This document shows positions 8,161-15,796 of a DNA stretch of 17,624 nt, piece after piece (the first letter of the stretch is position 1; every line of letters begins with the position of its first letter). The stretch is taken from NCBI GenBank assembly GCA_900541575.1, contig UQKO01000053.1:1-17624 (forward strand). Reading direction: 5' to 3'. The notes below the pieces were generated by a model, which did no database searches, had not been told where the DNA came from, and saw only the letters and a list, made by a program, of their open reading frames with translations. Both the position numbers and the translations under genes were made by a program. Source of the DNA: an uncultured Prevotella sp. Its GTDB lineage: Bacteria > Bacteroidota > Bacteroidia > Bacteroidales > Bacteroidaceae.

Positions 8161-8314
8161 ATTCCACATTTTAACACTAAAATGGTCGCTATCTGCTAAG
8201 TGGACGGAATCTCATCACGCGAATAGCTCCACATGGGGAGGGGCTCGTCTGGGCTTGCACTATCTTTAATCCGAATTATTGCTGTCCGCTAAAGTTTTCG
8301 ACAGATATTAAACT

Positions 8315-8346
8315 AGGGCTGGATTCCTCGCTTGGAATTCAGCCCT
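8315..8346. terminator. Bidirectional terminator between GH20 and the small protein gene
   Basis: AGGGCTGGATTCC (8315-8327) pairs with 8334-8346 over 13 bp, one of them G-T, around the six-base loop TCGCTT. The two flanking genes converge here. On the plus strand TTTCATTACCTTTG follows; on the minus strand TAGTTTAATA. The rest of 8161-8393 shows no gene. Confidence 0.75.
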
Positions 8347-8393
8347 TTCATTACCTTTGTTCTTGAAAAAATATTATTGCAACAGAATAGGAA

Positions 8394-8561
8394 TTATTCT
8401 CCTTCATCGCCAAACGAGATTTCACTCTCACTCCATTCGCGATGATTGCTCCAACCATCATTGTTGCTACCATTATCGCTGCGCGATATAGTAGTCATCA
8501 TCGAGGCTTCAGAACTCATGCGAATTATGATGGATTCGGGACTTTTATAGATTCTTTTCAT
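8394..8561 (-). CDS. Small 55-residue protein downstream of the secreted protein gene
   Basis: A short open reading frame, from ATG at 8561 to TAA at 8394, encodes 55 residues. It starts MKRIYKSPESIIIRMSSEAS and continues with a low-complexity, hydrophilic and acidic tail rich in Ser, Asn, Gly and Glu (SRSDNGSNNDG, ending FGDEGE). The N-terminus fits a pattern I associate with many uncharacterised small Prevotella proteins: MK, a Y-x-x-P motif, a run of three hydrophobic residues, then S/T-x-E. It has no signal peptide or membrane segment. It lies 48 bases after the stop of the large secreted protein, on the same strand, with no promoter or terminator visible between, so the two are probably one transcript. 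Function unknown. Its being real rests on position, start context and the pattern match. Confidence 0.6.
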   Translation of the reverse strand: MKRIYKSPESIIIRMSSEASMMTTISRSDNGSNNDGWSNHREWSESEISFGDEGE

Positions 8562-8609
8562 TGATATGTTCGTTTTGAAGAAAATAAATGTTGCTTTGTT
8601 CGCTAGAGG

Positions 8610-10481
8610 TTAGCGAGCAATGAACTTACGACCACCCTGAATATAGAATTGTCCGCTCACAGGCTGCTTGATGCGGCGACCCTGAATATCGTAGACGGAA
8701 GCATCGGCAGATACAGGATGATGAAAGACATTGATGCCCGTGGTCTGACCATTGAAGTCGAGAGCAAGACTCTGTGACATAATGCTCTGAATGTAAGCAC
8801 GATTGGCGGAAAGTTTACTTCCCGTTAAGCGTGAGAAGCCTACATTTCCTTTACTACCATCGGCATGATTAAGGCGACCCAAAGCGAGTATATTGCTAAT
8901 GTCCGAGATTTCCGAAGTTGTACCGAGCAAATCGTTATCGATGGCAGGAACATCATTGACCACCTTGAGGTTGATTTCCGTAGCGTCTGAACCTTCACCG
9001 CGAAGGATTACACCCTGACCTGCGGGAATGGCTGTCACTTCGTTCATCTGGAGATGAACACCATCGGCATCCATTTTTGCAGCATAGACTTTTGCGTTCT
9101 GCGAAACATCAGCGAGTTCCACGGCATAAGGCAAACAGGTGGTAGCGAAGGTTGCATCGTCGGCCTCAGAATAGTGGAGAGGCAGGGTAATAGTGGGCTC
9201 TACGAGGGTGTAGCTAGTGATACGATCGCTGGCTGTATTGAATTTTATTTCTGATCCATCAAAGCGCCAACAGTAGTCCATAGAGGCTCCGTGAGGATAG
9301 ATTCCAAATGAATGGTCGCCATCACGATGCAAATCCCATACTTTAGTTACTCCGCCACTGATGCTACTTCCACCTGTTATGGCTCCTGCACTTACACTAG
9401 TTAGTGACAAATAACAAAATCCAGCAAAGGCTGTACCATTTTTCATAATATAATCGTTGCTCTGAGCCTCTTTGTTGTTGGCTGCATTGTAGAATTTATA
9501 CCCATCGAAAGGATTGCCCGTAACATACCATAGATCATTCTTTACATCGTTGAGCGTGGCATTCTGCTCTTTGACACGATATTTCATGCTATTGCCATTT
9601 CTGTAAAGCATCGTAGGAGCGTCTGTATCCGTAGTCAAGTAATAATAGACGGGGGCTTCCGCTGTGCTTAGCGTGAAGGGAAGTTCTGCAGTACAGTTAA
9701 TCACGAGTTCGCGGCCATTGTCGGCATCAGAGACTATTGCATCGGCCGAGGGAAGGTCAGATGAAGTAGTGTAGTCGGGCAATGTGGGGATGGGGAAAGG
9801 GTCGCCCACTGCTGCAGAGAGGGTCTGCTTGCTCTTACTTTCACCATTCCATCGCAAATCGTAAGTGATATTGGCTGCACCCACGGCCTTATAGAATTGG
9901 AACTGGGCATTATTATTGGCATTATCGCTCGTATCGTAATAGCCCACTTGCTGGTTTTCGTTAAGAACAACGTAGATTGTCACATCTTTCACGCCCCAAC
10001 TATATTTCGTTCCCGCTGTCTTCATATAATACCAACTTTTGGCAGACTCAACGGGAGTAAACCTAGAATAGCTACTATTCAACGTGATTTGATTTTGTCT
10101 ACCTGGATTATAAATGGCAGGAACAAGACTTGCTTTTGATATTGAGGGGAAATATACCTCCGTACCATAAGCTTGAAAAGTGAGTTGGCCATTGGATTTG
10201 TCTACGTAGAACACATATTTATGTCCTTCATCACTAAAGGAAGAACCTACTAGATTTGTCGCAGAGCCTTTAGTCTCATAGTAGGCTTTACTGTTTTGAA
10301 TATAAAGAAAATTGCCGTTTTCATCGGTCTTATTGTCAGCACTCTTTACCTTAATTACGTAATACCCCGACTTGAGATCATTCATTTCAGTGGGGTTAGT
10401 AGCCACTTGAAAACGTTGTGCCATGGCCGTACCCATGCATCCCAACATCAAGACGAGTAGGGTGAAAAAATTCTTCATCAT
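8610..10481 (-). CDS. Secreted protein of unknown function with a Prevotella-type C-terminal tail
   Basis: I start it at the tandem ATG codons 10481/10478, giving 623 residues, because a clean signal peptide follows (MKNFFTLLVLMLGCMGTAMAQ); the longer frame to 10583 runs across the promoter. The body looks like a chain of beta-rich modules: a first segment with YYVIKVK and FLYIQNSKAYY, a second with ITYDLRWNG, a third with LWYVTGNPFDGYKFYNAANN and YCWRFDGSEIKF, then a conserved-looking end domain (FATTCLPYAVELADVSQNAKVYAAK, IPAGQGVILRGEGS). The last 28 residues, VYDIQGRRI through GGRKFIAR, resemble the C-terminal tails of Prevotella surface proteins and may be a type IX secretion sorting signal, although they are short. 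No catalytic motif is seen. It probably sits at the cell surface or is released; adhesin or carbohydrate binding is a guess. The 55-aa gene follows it. Confidence 0.8.
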   Translation of the reverse strand: MMKNFFTLLVLMLGCMGTAMAQRFQVATNPTEMNDLKSGYYVIKVKSADNKTDENGNFLYIQNSKAYYETKGSATNLVGSSFSDEGHKYVFYVDKSNGQLTFQAYGTEVYFPSISKASLVPAIYNPGRQNQITLNSSYSRFTPVESAKSWYYMKTAGTKYSWGVKDVTIYVVLNENQQVGYYDTSDNANNNAQFQFYKAVGAANITYDLRWNGESKSKQTLSAAVGDPFPIPTLPDYTTSSDLPSADAIVSDADNGRELVINCTAELPFTLSTAEAPVYYYLTTDTDAPTMLYRNGNSMKYRVKEQNATLNDVKNDLWYVTGNPFDGYKFYNAANNKEAQSNDYIMKNGTAFAGFCYLSLTSVSAGAITGGSSISGGVTKVWDLHRDGDHSFGIYPHGASMDYCWRFDGSEIKFNTASDRITSYTLVEPTITLPLHYSEADDATFATTCLPYAVELADVSQNAKVYAAKMDADGVHLQMNEVTAIPAGQGVILRGEGSDATEINLKVVNDVPAIDNDLLGTTSEISDISNILALGRLNHADGSKGNVGFSRLTGSKLSANRAYIQSIMSQSLALDFNGQTTGINVFHHPVSADASVYDIQGRRIKQPVSGQFYIQGGRKFIAR

Positions 10482-10552
10482 GATTAAATGTAACGTTATG
10501 TATATTGTTTTTGTGTTAATACGTACGATAAGTTCTTCTTGCGAATCGAGTG

Positions 10553-10583
10553 CAAAAATACGGTTTATACAGTGGGCGAGCAA
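10553..10583 (-). promoter_or_regulatory. Promoter of the secreted protein gene
   Basis: On the minus strand TTG (10583-10581), 20 bp, TATTTTTG (10560-10553), with a leader of roughly 65 bases to the ATG at 10481. This promoter lies inside the longer frame that would start at 10583, supporting the shorter start. Confidence 0.6.
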
Positions 10584-10600
10584 GGTAGTGACGAGGTTTC

Positions 10601-10635
10601 TGCGGTAGTACCGATAACTACCGATGATTACCGCA
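10601..10635 (-). promoter_or_regulatory. Helically phased TACCGAT repeats upstream of the secreted protein promoter
   Basis: TACCGAT, TACCGAT and TACCGC begin at 10609, 10619 and 10629, an exact 10-bp step, so they face one side of the helix. The block is bounded by the inverted repeat TGCGGTA (10601-10607) and TACCGCA (10629-10635), and an inner one GGTAGT (10604-10609) and ACTACC (10617-10622). It lies about 20 bp upstream of the TTG element, where an activator would bind. Confidence 0.4.
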
Positions 10636-10675
10636 CTTTTTTACACTTTTATGTTGCAAAACATAAAATTAGCTA

Positions 10676-10712
10676 CGGGCGACAATCTCCAAGAATCAGA
10701 GATTGTCGCCCG
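10676..10712 (-). terminator. Terminator after ptpA
   Basis: A perfect 14-bp stem, CGGGCGACAATCTC (10676-10689) with 10699-10712, and a nine-base loop. It begins 25 bases after the ptpA stop codon. On the minus strand a loosely T-rich TAGCTAATTTTATG follows. A second, AT-rich perfect hairpin (TTTTATGTT 10647-10655, AACATAAAA 10660-10668, loop GCAA) lies just beyond and may act with it. Confidence 0.75.
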
Positions 10713-10736
10713 CAGCAAAGGGTATTTATACGAAGA

Positions 10737-12908
10737 TTACTTCTTCAGATAGTCATCGAAATAGCGCGTGATGCGCTCATGAAGGTGCACCATGTCGTGG
10801 CCCATCATATTGTGGCCATCGCCAGGATAGACGAAATAGTCGGGCTGAGTGCCAGCGTCTTCGCAAGCACGGAGGAAAGACAGGCTATGTTGCATCACGC
10901 AAGTGGGATCGTTGTAGCCCACAATAATTTGTAACCGGCCTTTGAGATTCTTCGCTTTGTTAAGAAGCGAAGAAGAAGCATAACCCTCGGGATTTTCCTG
11001 CGGAGTGTCCATATAGCGTTCGCCATACATTACTTCGTAATATTTCCAATCTATTACAGGGCCTCCAGCTACACCGACCTTGAACACATCGGGATAGGAA
11101 CACATGAGGTTAGTTGTCATGAATCCACCGAAACTCCAACCATGTACACCAATGCGGTCGGCATCCACATAAGGAAGAGTCTTGAGGAACTTCACACCCT
11201 CGAGCTGATCTTTCATCTCTATATCGCCCAAGTGACGGTGGGTGCAACTCTCAAACTCAAAACCGCGGTTTTCCGATCCTCGATTGTCTACCACAAAGAT
11301 TACATATCCTCGTTGTGCCATGTAAGCTTCCCAAGGACGCATCTGATAATTCCATGAGGCTTCCACATTATGGGCATGAGGTCCACCATAAACGTAGACC
11401 ACAGTGGGATATTTTTTTGACGGATCGAAGTTGATGGGTTTTACGAGTCGGTAATAGAGATCTGTGGCGCCGTCGGCAGCTTTGATTGAGCCCCCCGTGA
11501 CTTCCGGCACATTGTAGGCTGTCCAAGGATCACCATCCTCATGGAGTTTCTGCGTAGCATGCTTGGCTGTAGATTGTAAATCATATTCACGAAATTTACT
11601 CGGAGACGACCATCTGTCCAACAAGAAACGACCTCCAGCCGAGAGCGTAGCATAGTGTGTGCCCTCGCCATTGTCGAGCTGAGTGACCTTTCCTGTAGCT
11701 ACATTGACAGAAAAATTACTATATTGGATGGGATTATTCTGATTGCTCTGGTAGACCACGCTCTTGGCTTGCGTGTTGAAACCAAGCATTTCTATCACTT
11801 CATACTTGCCCTTAGTGAGCTGCTTGAGAAGTTTTCCGCTCGCTGCATCGAAGAGATAGAGGTGGTTGTATCCATCGCGACGCGATTGCATAATAAATTT
11901 GCTAGCATCCCAAGGAAGGAACTGAATGGGATTGCAAGGCTCTACATAGCGAGCGTTTTCCTCAGTATAGAGCACAGTCTTGCGTTCACCTGTCTGAGCA
12001 TCGTAGCTCACAAGTTCGGCTTTATCTTGCGTACGCGGAAGTTCAAATACATAGATGGTTCGTTCATCGGGACTCCACGCAATGTTTGTAAAATAGCGAT
12101 CAGTGGGATCACCAGCTTGCAGGTAGATGGTTTTGTTTGTTGAGGGATTATATACTCCGACTGTTACCTTGTGGCTAGTCATGCCCGCCATGGGATATTT
12201 TTCAGGAGCAAGTTGGGCTACGCGGTGAGCGATATCCACAAGAGGATAATCCGTTACCATGCTCTGATCCATTCGATAGAAAGCAAGGAGATTACCCTTG
12301 GGACTCCAAAAGGTACCTTTACGAATACCAAATTCATCGCGGTGGACAGATAGGCCATACTGCAATTCTCGACTTCCATCGGTGCTTACTTGGTGGCTTT
12401 TCCCGTCAGCAGTACGCACAAAGAGATTCCAGTCTTTGACATAAGCTTCGGCCTTCGATGCAAAATTGAAGTCTTGAGCCGATTCTCCTTGAATGCGGGG
12501 AGCAGTCCAAAGCGTCTTACGCTGCTTCCAATCGTAAATTATATGTTGTTTTGCTGTGCTGATAAACACTTGTGTCTTGTCAGCATAGGGGAAACGAGCA
12601 TAGAGCAAGCTATATACTTTTCCCACCTGTGCCGTATCAATGGCAGCATTAAGTTGGTTCGTAGTAAACAACACCGTGGGCTTCTCTTTTTGCCCCTTTT
12701 CGTTGGCAAGGGTTGTTACTTCGTCAACATCGAGTTTGAGCAAACGATCACCCCAGAAAGCGGTACCATAATACTTTGGCATGATGTTGGCGTAATTGTT
12801 ACCCCCCCACATCAAATCTTCTAGCGTGAAGCTTTTTTTGCTTTGTCCCATAATGGTTGTGCCGAATAGCAGCATAAATGCTGCCGTTAATGCGTGTTTA
12901 AGTTTCAT
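10737..12908 (-). CDS. ptpA: Prolyl tripeptidyl peptidase A homolog (S9B, DPP IV family)
   Basis: A 723-residue exported serine exopeptidase that should cleave tripeptides with proline in third position from peptide N-termini, feeding peptide-based nutrition. A signal peptide (MKLKHALTAAFMLLFGTTIMG) is followed by a beta-propeller domain (about 40-480) and an alpha/beta hydrolase domain. The catalytic triad is Ser592 in GVHGWSFGGFMT, Asp667 in GYNDPTC and His699 in GDGHNMMG. Spacing Ser-Asp 75 and Asp-His 32 is the same as in Porphyromonas gingivalis PtpA as I remember it (Ser603, Asp678, His710). Glu192 in RDEFGI and Glu625 in KYYEVMYGERY match its substrate-binding Glu205 and Glu636. The single Glu before FGI, instead of the double Glu of DPP IV, is why I favour PtpA over DPP IV. 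A terminator follows; a hairpin lies in its leader, and no clear promoter is visible. Confidence 0.9.
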   Translation of the reverse strand: MKLKHALTAAFMLLFGTTIMGQSKKSFTLEDLMWGGNNYANIMPKYYGTAFWGDRLLKLDVDEVTTLANEKGQKEKPTVLFTTNQLNAAIDTAQVGKVYSLLYARFPYADKTQVFISTAKQHIIYDWKQRKTLWTAPRIQGESAQDFNFASKAEAYVKDWNLFVRTADGKSHQVSTDGSRELQYGLSVHRDEFGIRKGTFWSPKGNLLAFYRMDQSMVTDYPLVDIAHRVAQLAPEKYPMAGMTSHKVTVGVYNPSTNKTIYLQAGDPTDRYFTNIAWSPDERTIYVFELPRTQDKAELVSYDAQTGERKTVLYTEENARYVEPCNPIQFLPWDASKFIMQSRRDGYNHLYLFDAASGKLLKQLTKGKYEVIEMLGFNTQAKSVVYQSNQNNPIQYSNFSVNVATGKVTQLDNGEGTHYATLSAGGRFLLDRWSSPSKFREYDLQSTAKHATQKLHEDGDPWTAYNVPEVTGGSIKAADGATDLYYRLVKPINFDPSKKYPTVVYVYGGPHAHNVEASWNYQMRPWEAYMAQRGYVIFVVDNRGSENRGFEFESCTHRHLGDIEMKDQLEGVKFLKTLPYVDADRIGVHGWSFGGFMTTNLMCSYPDVFKVGVAGGPVIDWKYYEVMYGERYMDTPQENPEGYASSSLLNKAKNLKGRLQIIVGYNDPTCVMQHSLSFLRACEDAGTQPDYFVYPGDGHNMMGHDMVHLHERITRYFDDYLKK

Positions 12909-12935
12909 TCTTATTATTGGAATTTCTATAAATGA

Positions 12936-12967
12936 GGGCTTATAGGCATCTTTTTGCCCATAAGCCC
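12936..12967 (-). other. Hairpin in the leader of ptpA
   Basis: GGGCTTATAGGC (12936-12947) pairs with GCCCATAAGCCC (12956-12967) with a single mismatch, around an eight-base loop. It ends 27 bases before the ptpA ATG and 99 bases after the stop of the methyltransferase gene. If it were a full terminator it would leave no room for a ptpA promoter behind it, so a leader structure or attenuator is as likely. I see no good TAnnTTTG element in 12909-13066; the nearest is AATTTTTG at 13002-12995. Confidence 0.5.
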
Positions 12968-13066
12968 CTATTGGGTTATATTTAGGGTAGCCCCCAAAAA
13001 TTTGCTCTTAGACGTTTCAGTCCTTATCCTTTACTGTTTGTATTTGGCTAGAGAGTGTGAGAAAGA

Positions 13067-14587
13067 TTATTCTGCATCGTTAAAACTTCCATCAGCGCGG
13101 AAAAAGCCTTTTTTCTTATATTCACCGCCGCTTTTGAAGTTTCCCTTTCGTGAAGAATCACCGCCTTTCTTAAAGTCTTTCTTGAAGTTGCCTTTCTTAT
13201 AACCACCTTCGCGCTTGCCAAAGCCTGCTTTGCCACGATTGGACTTACGCTGACCATGTACTTCTTCAAACTCGCGGTGTTTACGACGGAGGATTAAATA
13301 CTCAGGATCAAGGTCTTCATCGTCGAATCGATGATGGTCTTCATCGTCGTAGCGTTTCTTAAAGTCGTCGCGTTTGGTTCGGAATCGGCGCTGATCGCTC
13401 ATCAATCGGCGTTCTTCATCGGTCTTCACTTTGCCGCCCTCGGCGCGGAAATCGCTGAGTTTACCATTGAAAAGCTGGTATTTACGGAAATCACAATCTA
13501 TCTTACCATTAAATATCTGCACCTTGAAGCTCGGACGCAAACCTAAGTTTTCAAACAACTCTTGCTTAGACGAAATAATCCATGCTTCGCCACCTTGGAA
13601 CTCGTTCTTTAGCACCTTTCCAATGGTTTGGTAGAGTCCCAGAATATCTGGAGGAGTTAAGCGTTCTCCATAAGGAGGATTCGTCACCATAATGGCTTTT
13701 TCCGAAGGATTCTTAAACTGTCGGAAGTCCTGTTGCTCCACGCTTACTATATTACTCACCCCCGCACTACGCACATTTTTAAGAGCTATTTCCACCGTTG
13801 GTACGTTGATATCGTAGCCATAGATGTGATGGGTAAACTCTCTTTCTTGCGAGTCGTCATCATAAATCTCCTGTAGGAGTTCCGCATCAAAATCCTTCCA
13901 TTTTTCAAAACCGAACGACTTGCGGAACACACCTGGGTAAATATTGCGCGCCATGAGAGCTGCCTCTACGAGAAATGTGCCTGACCCACAGAACGGATCA
14001 ATAAAGTCGGTGTCACCCTGCCAACCTGTCATTTTAATCAAACCAGCCGCTAGCACTTCATTGATAGGAGCTTCTACCGTGGCCACACGATATCCTCGAA
14101 GATGAAGGCTCTCACCTGAGGAGTCGAGTGAAAGGGTGCAATCCTCATCCGCGATGTGGATATTGAGCTTCACATCGGGATTGGTGATACGAATGTTGGG
14201 GCGTTCACCTTGCGTTTCACGGAAGTAGTCTACGATGGCATCTTTCACCTTATAAGCCACAAACTTTGAGTGGCGAAACTCGTCGGAGTAGACCACCGAG
14301 TCTACGGCAAAAGTCGTGTCAAGGTCAAGATACTGGCTCCAATCGATTTTCCTCACAGCATTGTATACGTCGTCCGCATCCTTTGCCTTAAAATGCTTGA
14401 TCGGTTTGAGAATGCGCACAGCCGTGCGCAGACAGAAGTTTGCACGATACATCATGGCTTTGTCGCCCGTAAACGACACCATTCTGCGCCCCAGTTGCAC
14501 ATTGTTTGCACCGAGCTCTGTGAGTTCTTGTGCCAATACTTCCTCAAGTCCCTGGAAGGTCTTGGCTATGAGTTCAAATTCTTGCAT
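13067..14587 (-). CDS. THUMP-domain class I SAM-dependent rRNA methyltransferase (RlmL/COG0116 type) with basic tail
   Basis: A 506-residue RNA methyltransferase of the RlmL N-terminal type, which in E. coli makes m2G2445 of 23S rRNA; the exact target here is inferred. Residues 1-45 form the ferredoxin-like lead-in (FELIAKTFQGLEEVLAQEL), about 45-155 the THUMP RNA-binding domain, about 165-380 the Rossmann-fold catalytic domain with the SAM motif DPFCGSGT (197-204) and the target-base motif NPPYGER (303-309). The second methyltransferase half present in E. coli RlmKL is absent. From about 385 to 506 the chain becomes very hydrophilic: an R/D-rich stretch, then G/K/R-rich repeats with GNFK twice, typical of an added RNA-binding tail. 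Inverted 7-bp repeats (14616-14622 and 14659-14665) lie in the leader. No clear promoter is visible, so it may share the epsC transcript, whose stop lies 116 bp upstream. Confidence 0.9.
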   Translation of the reverse strand: MQEFELIAKTFQGLEEVLAQELTELGANNVQLGRRMVSFTGDKAMMYRANFCLRTAVRILKPIKHFKAKDADDVYNAVRKIDWSQYLDLDTTFAVDSVVYSDEFRHSKFVAYKVKDAIVDYFRETQGERPNIRITNPDVKLNIHIADEDCTLSLDSSGESLHLRGYRVATVEAPINEVLAAGLIKMTGWQGDTDFIDPFCGSGTFLVEAALMARNIYPGVFRKSFGFEKWKDFDAELLQEIYDDDSQEREFTHHIYGYDINVPTVEIALKNVRSAGVSNIVSVEQQDFRQFKNPSEKAIMVTNPPYGERLTPPDILGLYQTIGKVLKNEFQGGEAWIISSKQELFENLGLRPSFKVQIFNGKIDCDFRKYQLFNGKLSDFRAEGGKVKTDEERRLMSDQRRFRTKRDDFKKRYDDEDHHRFDDEDLDPEYLILRRKHREFEEVHGQRKSNRGKAGFGKREGGYKKGNFKKDFKKGGDSSRKGNFKSGGEYKKKGFFRADGSFNDAE

Positions 14588-14667
14588 AATTTCTATGGTA
14601 TATTGAAGCCTGCTTGCGCTATGATTATTTTATCTTTCTGATAGTGCTTTCTTTTCTTATAGCGCTC

Positions 14668-14681
14668 TGTGAACATTCACA
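14668..14681. promoter_or_regulatory. TGTGAA palindrome between epsC and the methyltransferase gene
   Basis: TGTGAACATTCACA has two 6-bp arms around CA. It lies 22 bases after the epsC stop codon and is framed by ATAG (14659-14662) and CTAT (14684-14687). It could be a small hairpin at the end of the epsC transcript or a binding site of the CRP/FNR type, although the four-base spacer differs from the six of E. coli CRP sites. Confidence 0.3.
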
Positions 14682-14703
14682 CACTATTGATTCCTATAAT
14701 CTC

Positions 14704-15588
14704 TCACACTCTTTCTCCCGCTGGTACATCGTGAGTAACCCACTTGTTGGCTCCGACAACGGCTCCCTGCCCGATGGTGATGCGGCCGAGCACGGTGGCG
14801 TTAGAATAAACGATTACGTTGTCTTCAAGTATAGGATGGCGGGGATTATTCTTGATAGGATTGCCGTTGACATCGAGCGGAAAGCTCTTTGCACCAAGAG
14901 TGACTCCCTGATAGAGCTTGACATTGCGCCCGATGATACAAGTAGCACCGATAACTACACCCGTTCCATGATCAATAGTAAAATATTCGCCTATTTGAGC
15001 TCCAGGATGAATATCGATGCCCGTTTCGCTATGGGCAAGTTCGGTGATGATACGGGGTATGAGCGGCACGTCGAGCCGGTAGAGTTCATGTGCAATTCGG
15101 TAGCAGGTAAGGGCACGGATGGCAGGATAGCAACTGATTACCTCACCATAATTTTGTGCGGCAGGATCGCCTAAATAAGCTGCTTCCACATCGGTAGCAA
15201 GCGTACGCCTTACTTGAGGCAACATGCTCACAAGTGCTGCTGCTATAGCTTCGGCCTTCGTGTGATAATCGATACATGACCGACGATCTTCTTGTTGCTC
15301 GGAAAAACAGAGCCCAGCCTGTATCTGCGCAGTAAGCATGGAGAAAAGACGTTCCACTTCCATACCGATATGGTAGCGTACTGTCACAGAGTTGAGTGTA
15401 CTCTTACCATAGTAGCCAGGAAAAAGAACGGCTCGACAGAGACTGATAATCTCTTCGAGTGCTGCCGACGATGGTAAGGGGTCGCCATGACGATGCTGAT
15501 GGAAGAGTCCTTTCATCTTTGATGTATCGGAAAGTTCCTCTACCGTTTGCTTGAGCAGATTGGTATAGCTATTATCTGGAGGGGTCAT
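14704..15588 (-). CDS. epsC: Serine O-acetyltransferase, EpsC type
   Basis: Cytoplasmic enzyme that acetylates serine with acetyl-CoA, the first step of cysteine synthesis; its product is the substrate of CysK encoded upstream. The 294 residues comprise a helical N-terminal domain (about 1-180) and a left-handed beta-helix of hexapeptide repeats (about 190-294). The catalytic dyad of this family matches Asp192 in DIHPG and His207 in IDHGTG, and His251 lies in NPRHP. A longer loop between coils (AKSFPLDVNGNPIKNNPRHP) sets it apart from E. coli CysE and is usual for the EpsC group. The chain ends at DVPAGERV, without the C-terminal tail ending in Ile by which E. coli CysE docks into CysK, so a cysteine synthase complex is less likely. 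It has its own -7 element and is separated by 208 bp from the regulator gene. Confidence 0.93.
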   Translation of the reverse strand: MTPPDNSYTNLLKQTVEELSDTSKMKGLFHQHRHGDPLPSSAALEEIISLCRAVLFPGYYGKSTLNSVTVRYHIGMEVERLFSMLTAQIQAGLCFSEQQEDRRSCIDYHTKAEAIAAALVSMLPQVRRTLATDVEAAYLGDPAAQNYGEVISCYPAIRALTCYRIAHELYRLDVPLIPRIITELAHSETGIDIHPGAQIGEYFTIDHGTGVVIGATCIIGRNVKLYQGVTLGAKSFPLDVNGNPIKNNPRHPILEDNVIVYSNATVLGRITIGQGAVVGANKWVTHDVPAGERV

Positions 15589-15626
15589 TCGTTATCGTTT
15601 GCTTACTTATAAAGCGAAGTTCGAAG

Positions 15627-15634
15627 CAAAGGTA
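15627..15634 (-). promoter_or_regulatory. -7 element of epsC
   Basis: TACCTTTG on the minus strand fits TAnnTTTG and is identical to the element before cysK. At 20 bp upstream there is CTG instead of TTG. The leader would be about 30 bases. A run of eight A (15637-15644) lies just upstream. Confidence 0.5.
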
Positions 15635-15796
15635 CGAAAAAAAATTATAAGTATCAGATTATAAGGTACTAAGTATGGAAGGAAATAATATAGAGGGTGG
15701 GATTGAGTAAATAATGAATGACAGAACTAGAGATTTTTTCGTATAAAAAAGGAGAAACAAGCTACTATAAAGAAACAATTAAAGCACTCCGTATAT

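Noticed and set aside
10482..10583. N-terminal extension of the secreted protein to 10583
   Set aside because: It would place residues before a standard signal peptide and run across a good promoter (10553-10583).
15734..15750. TTTTTT/AAAAAA pairing as terminator of the response regulator gene
   Set aside because: All A-T pairs with a five-base loop are too weak to call a terminator.
15753..15778. Direct repeat AGAAACAA (15753-15760 and 15771-15778) after the response regulator gene
   Set aside because: Short and A-rich; likely to occur by chance in this AT-rich spacer.
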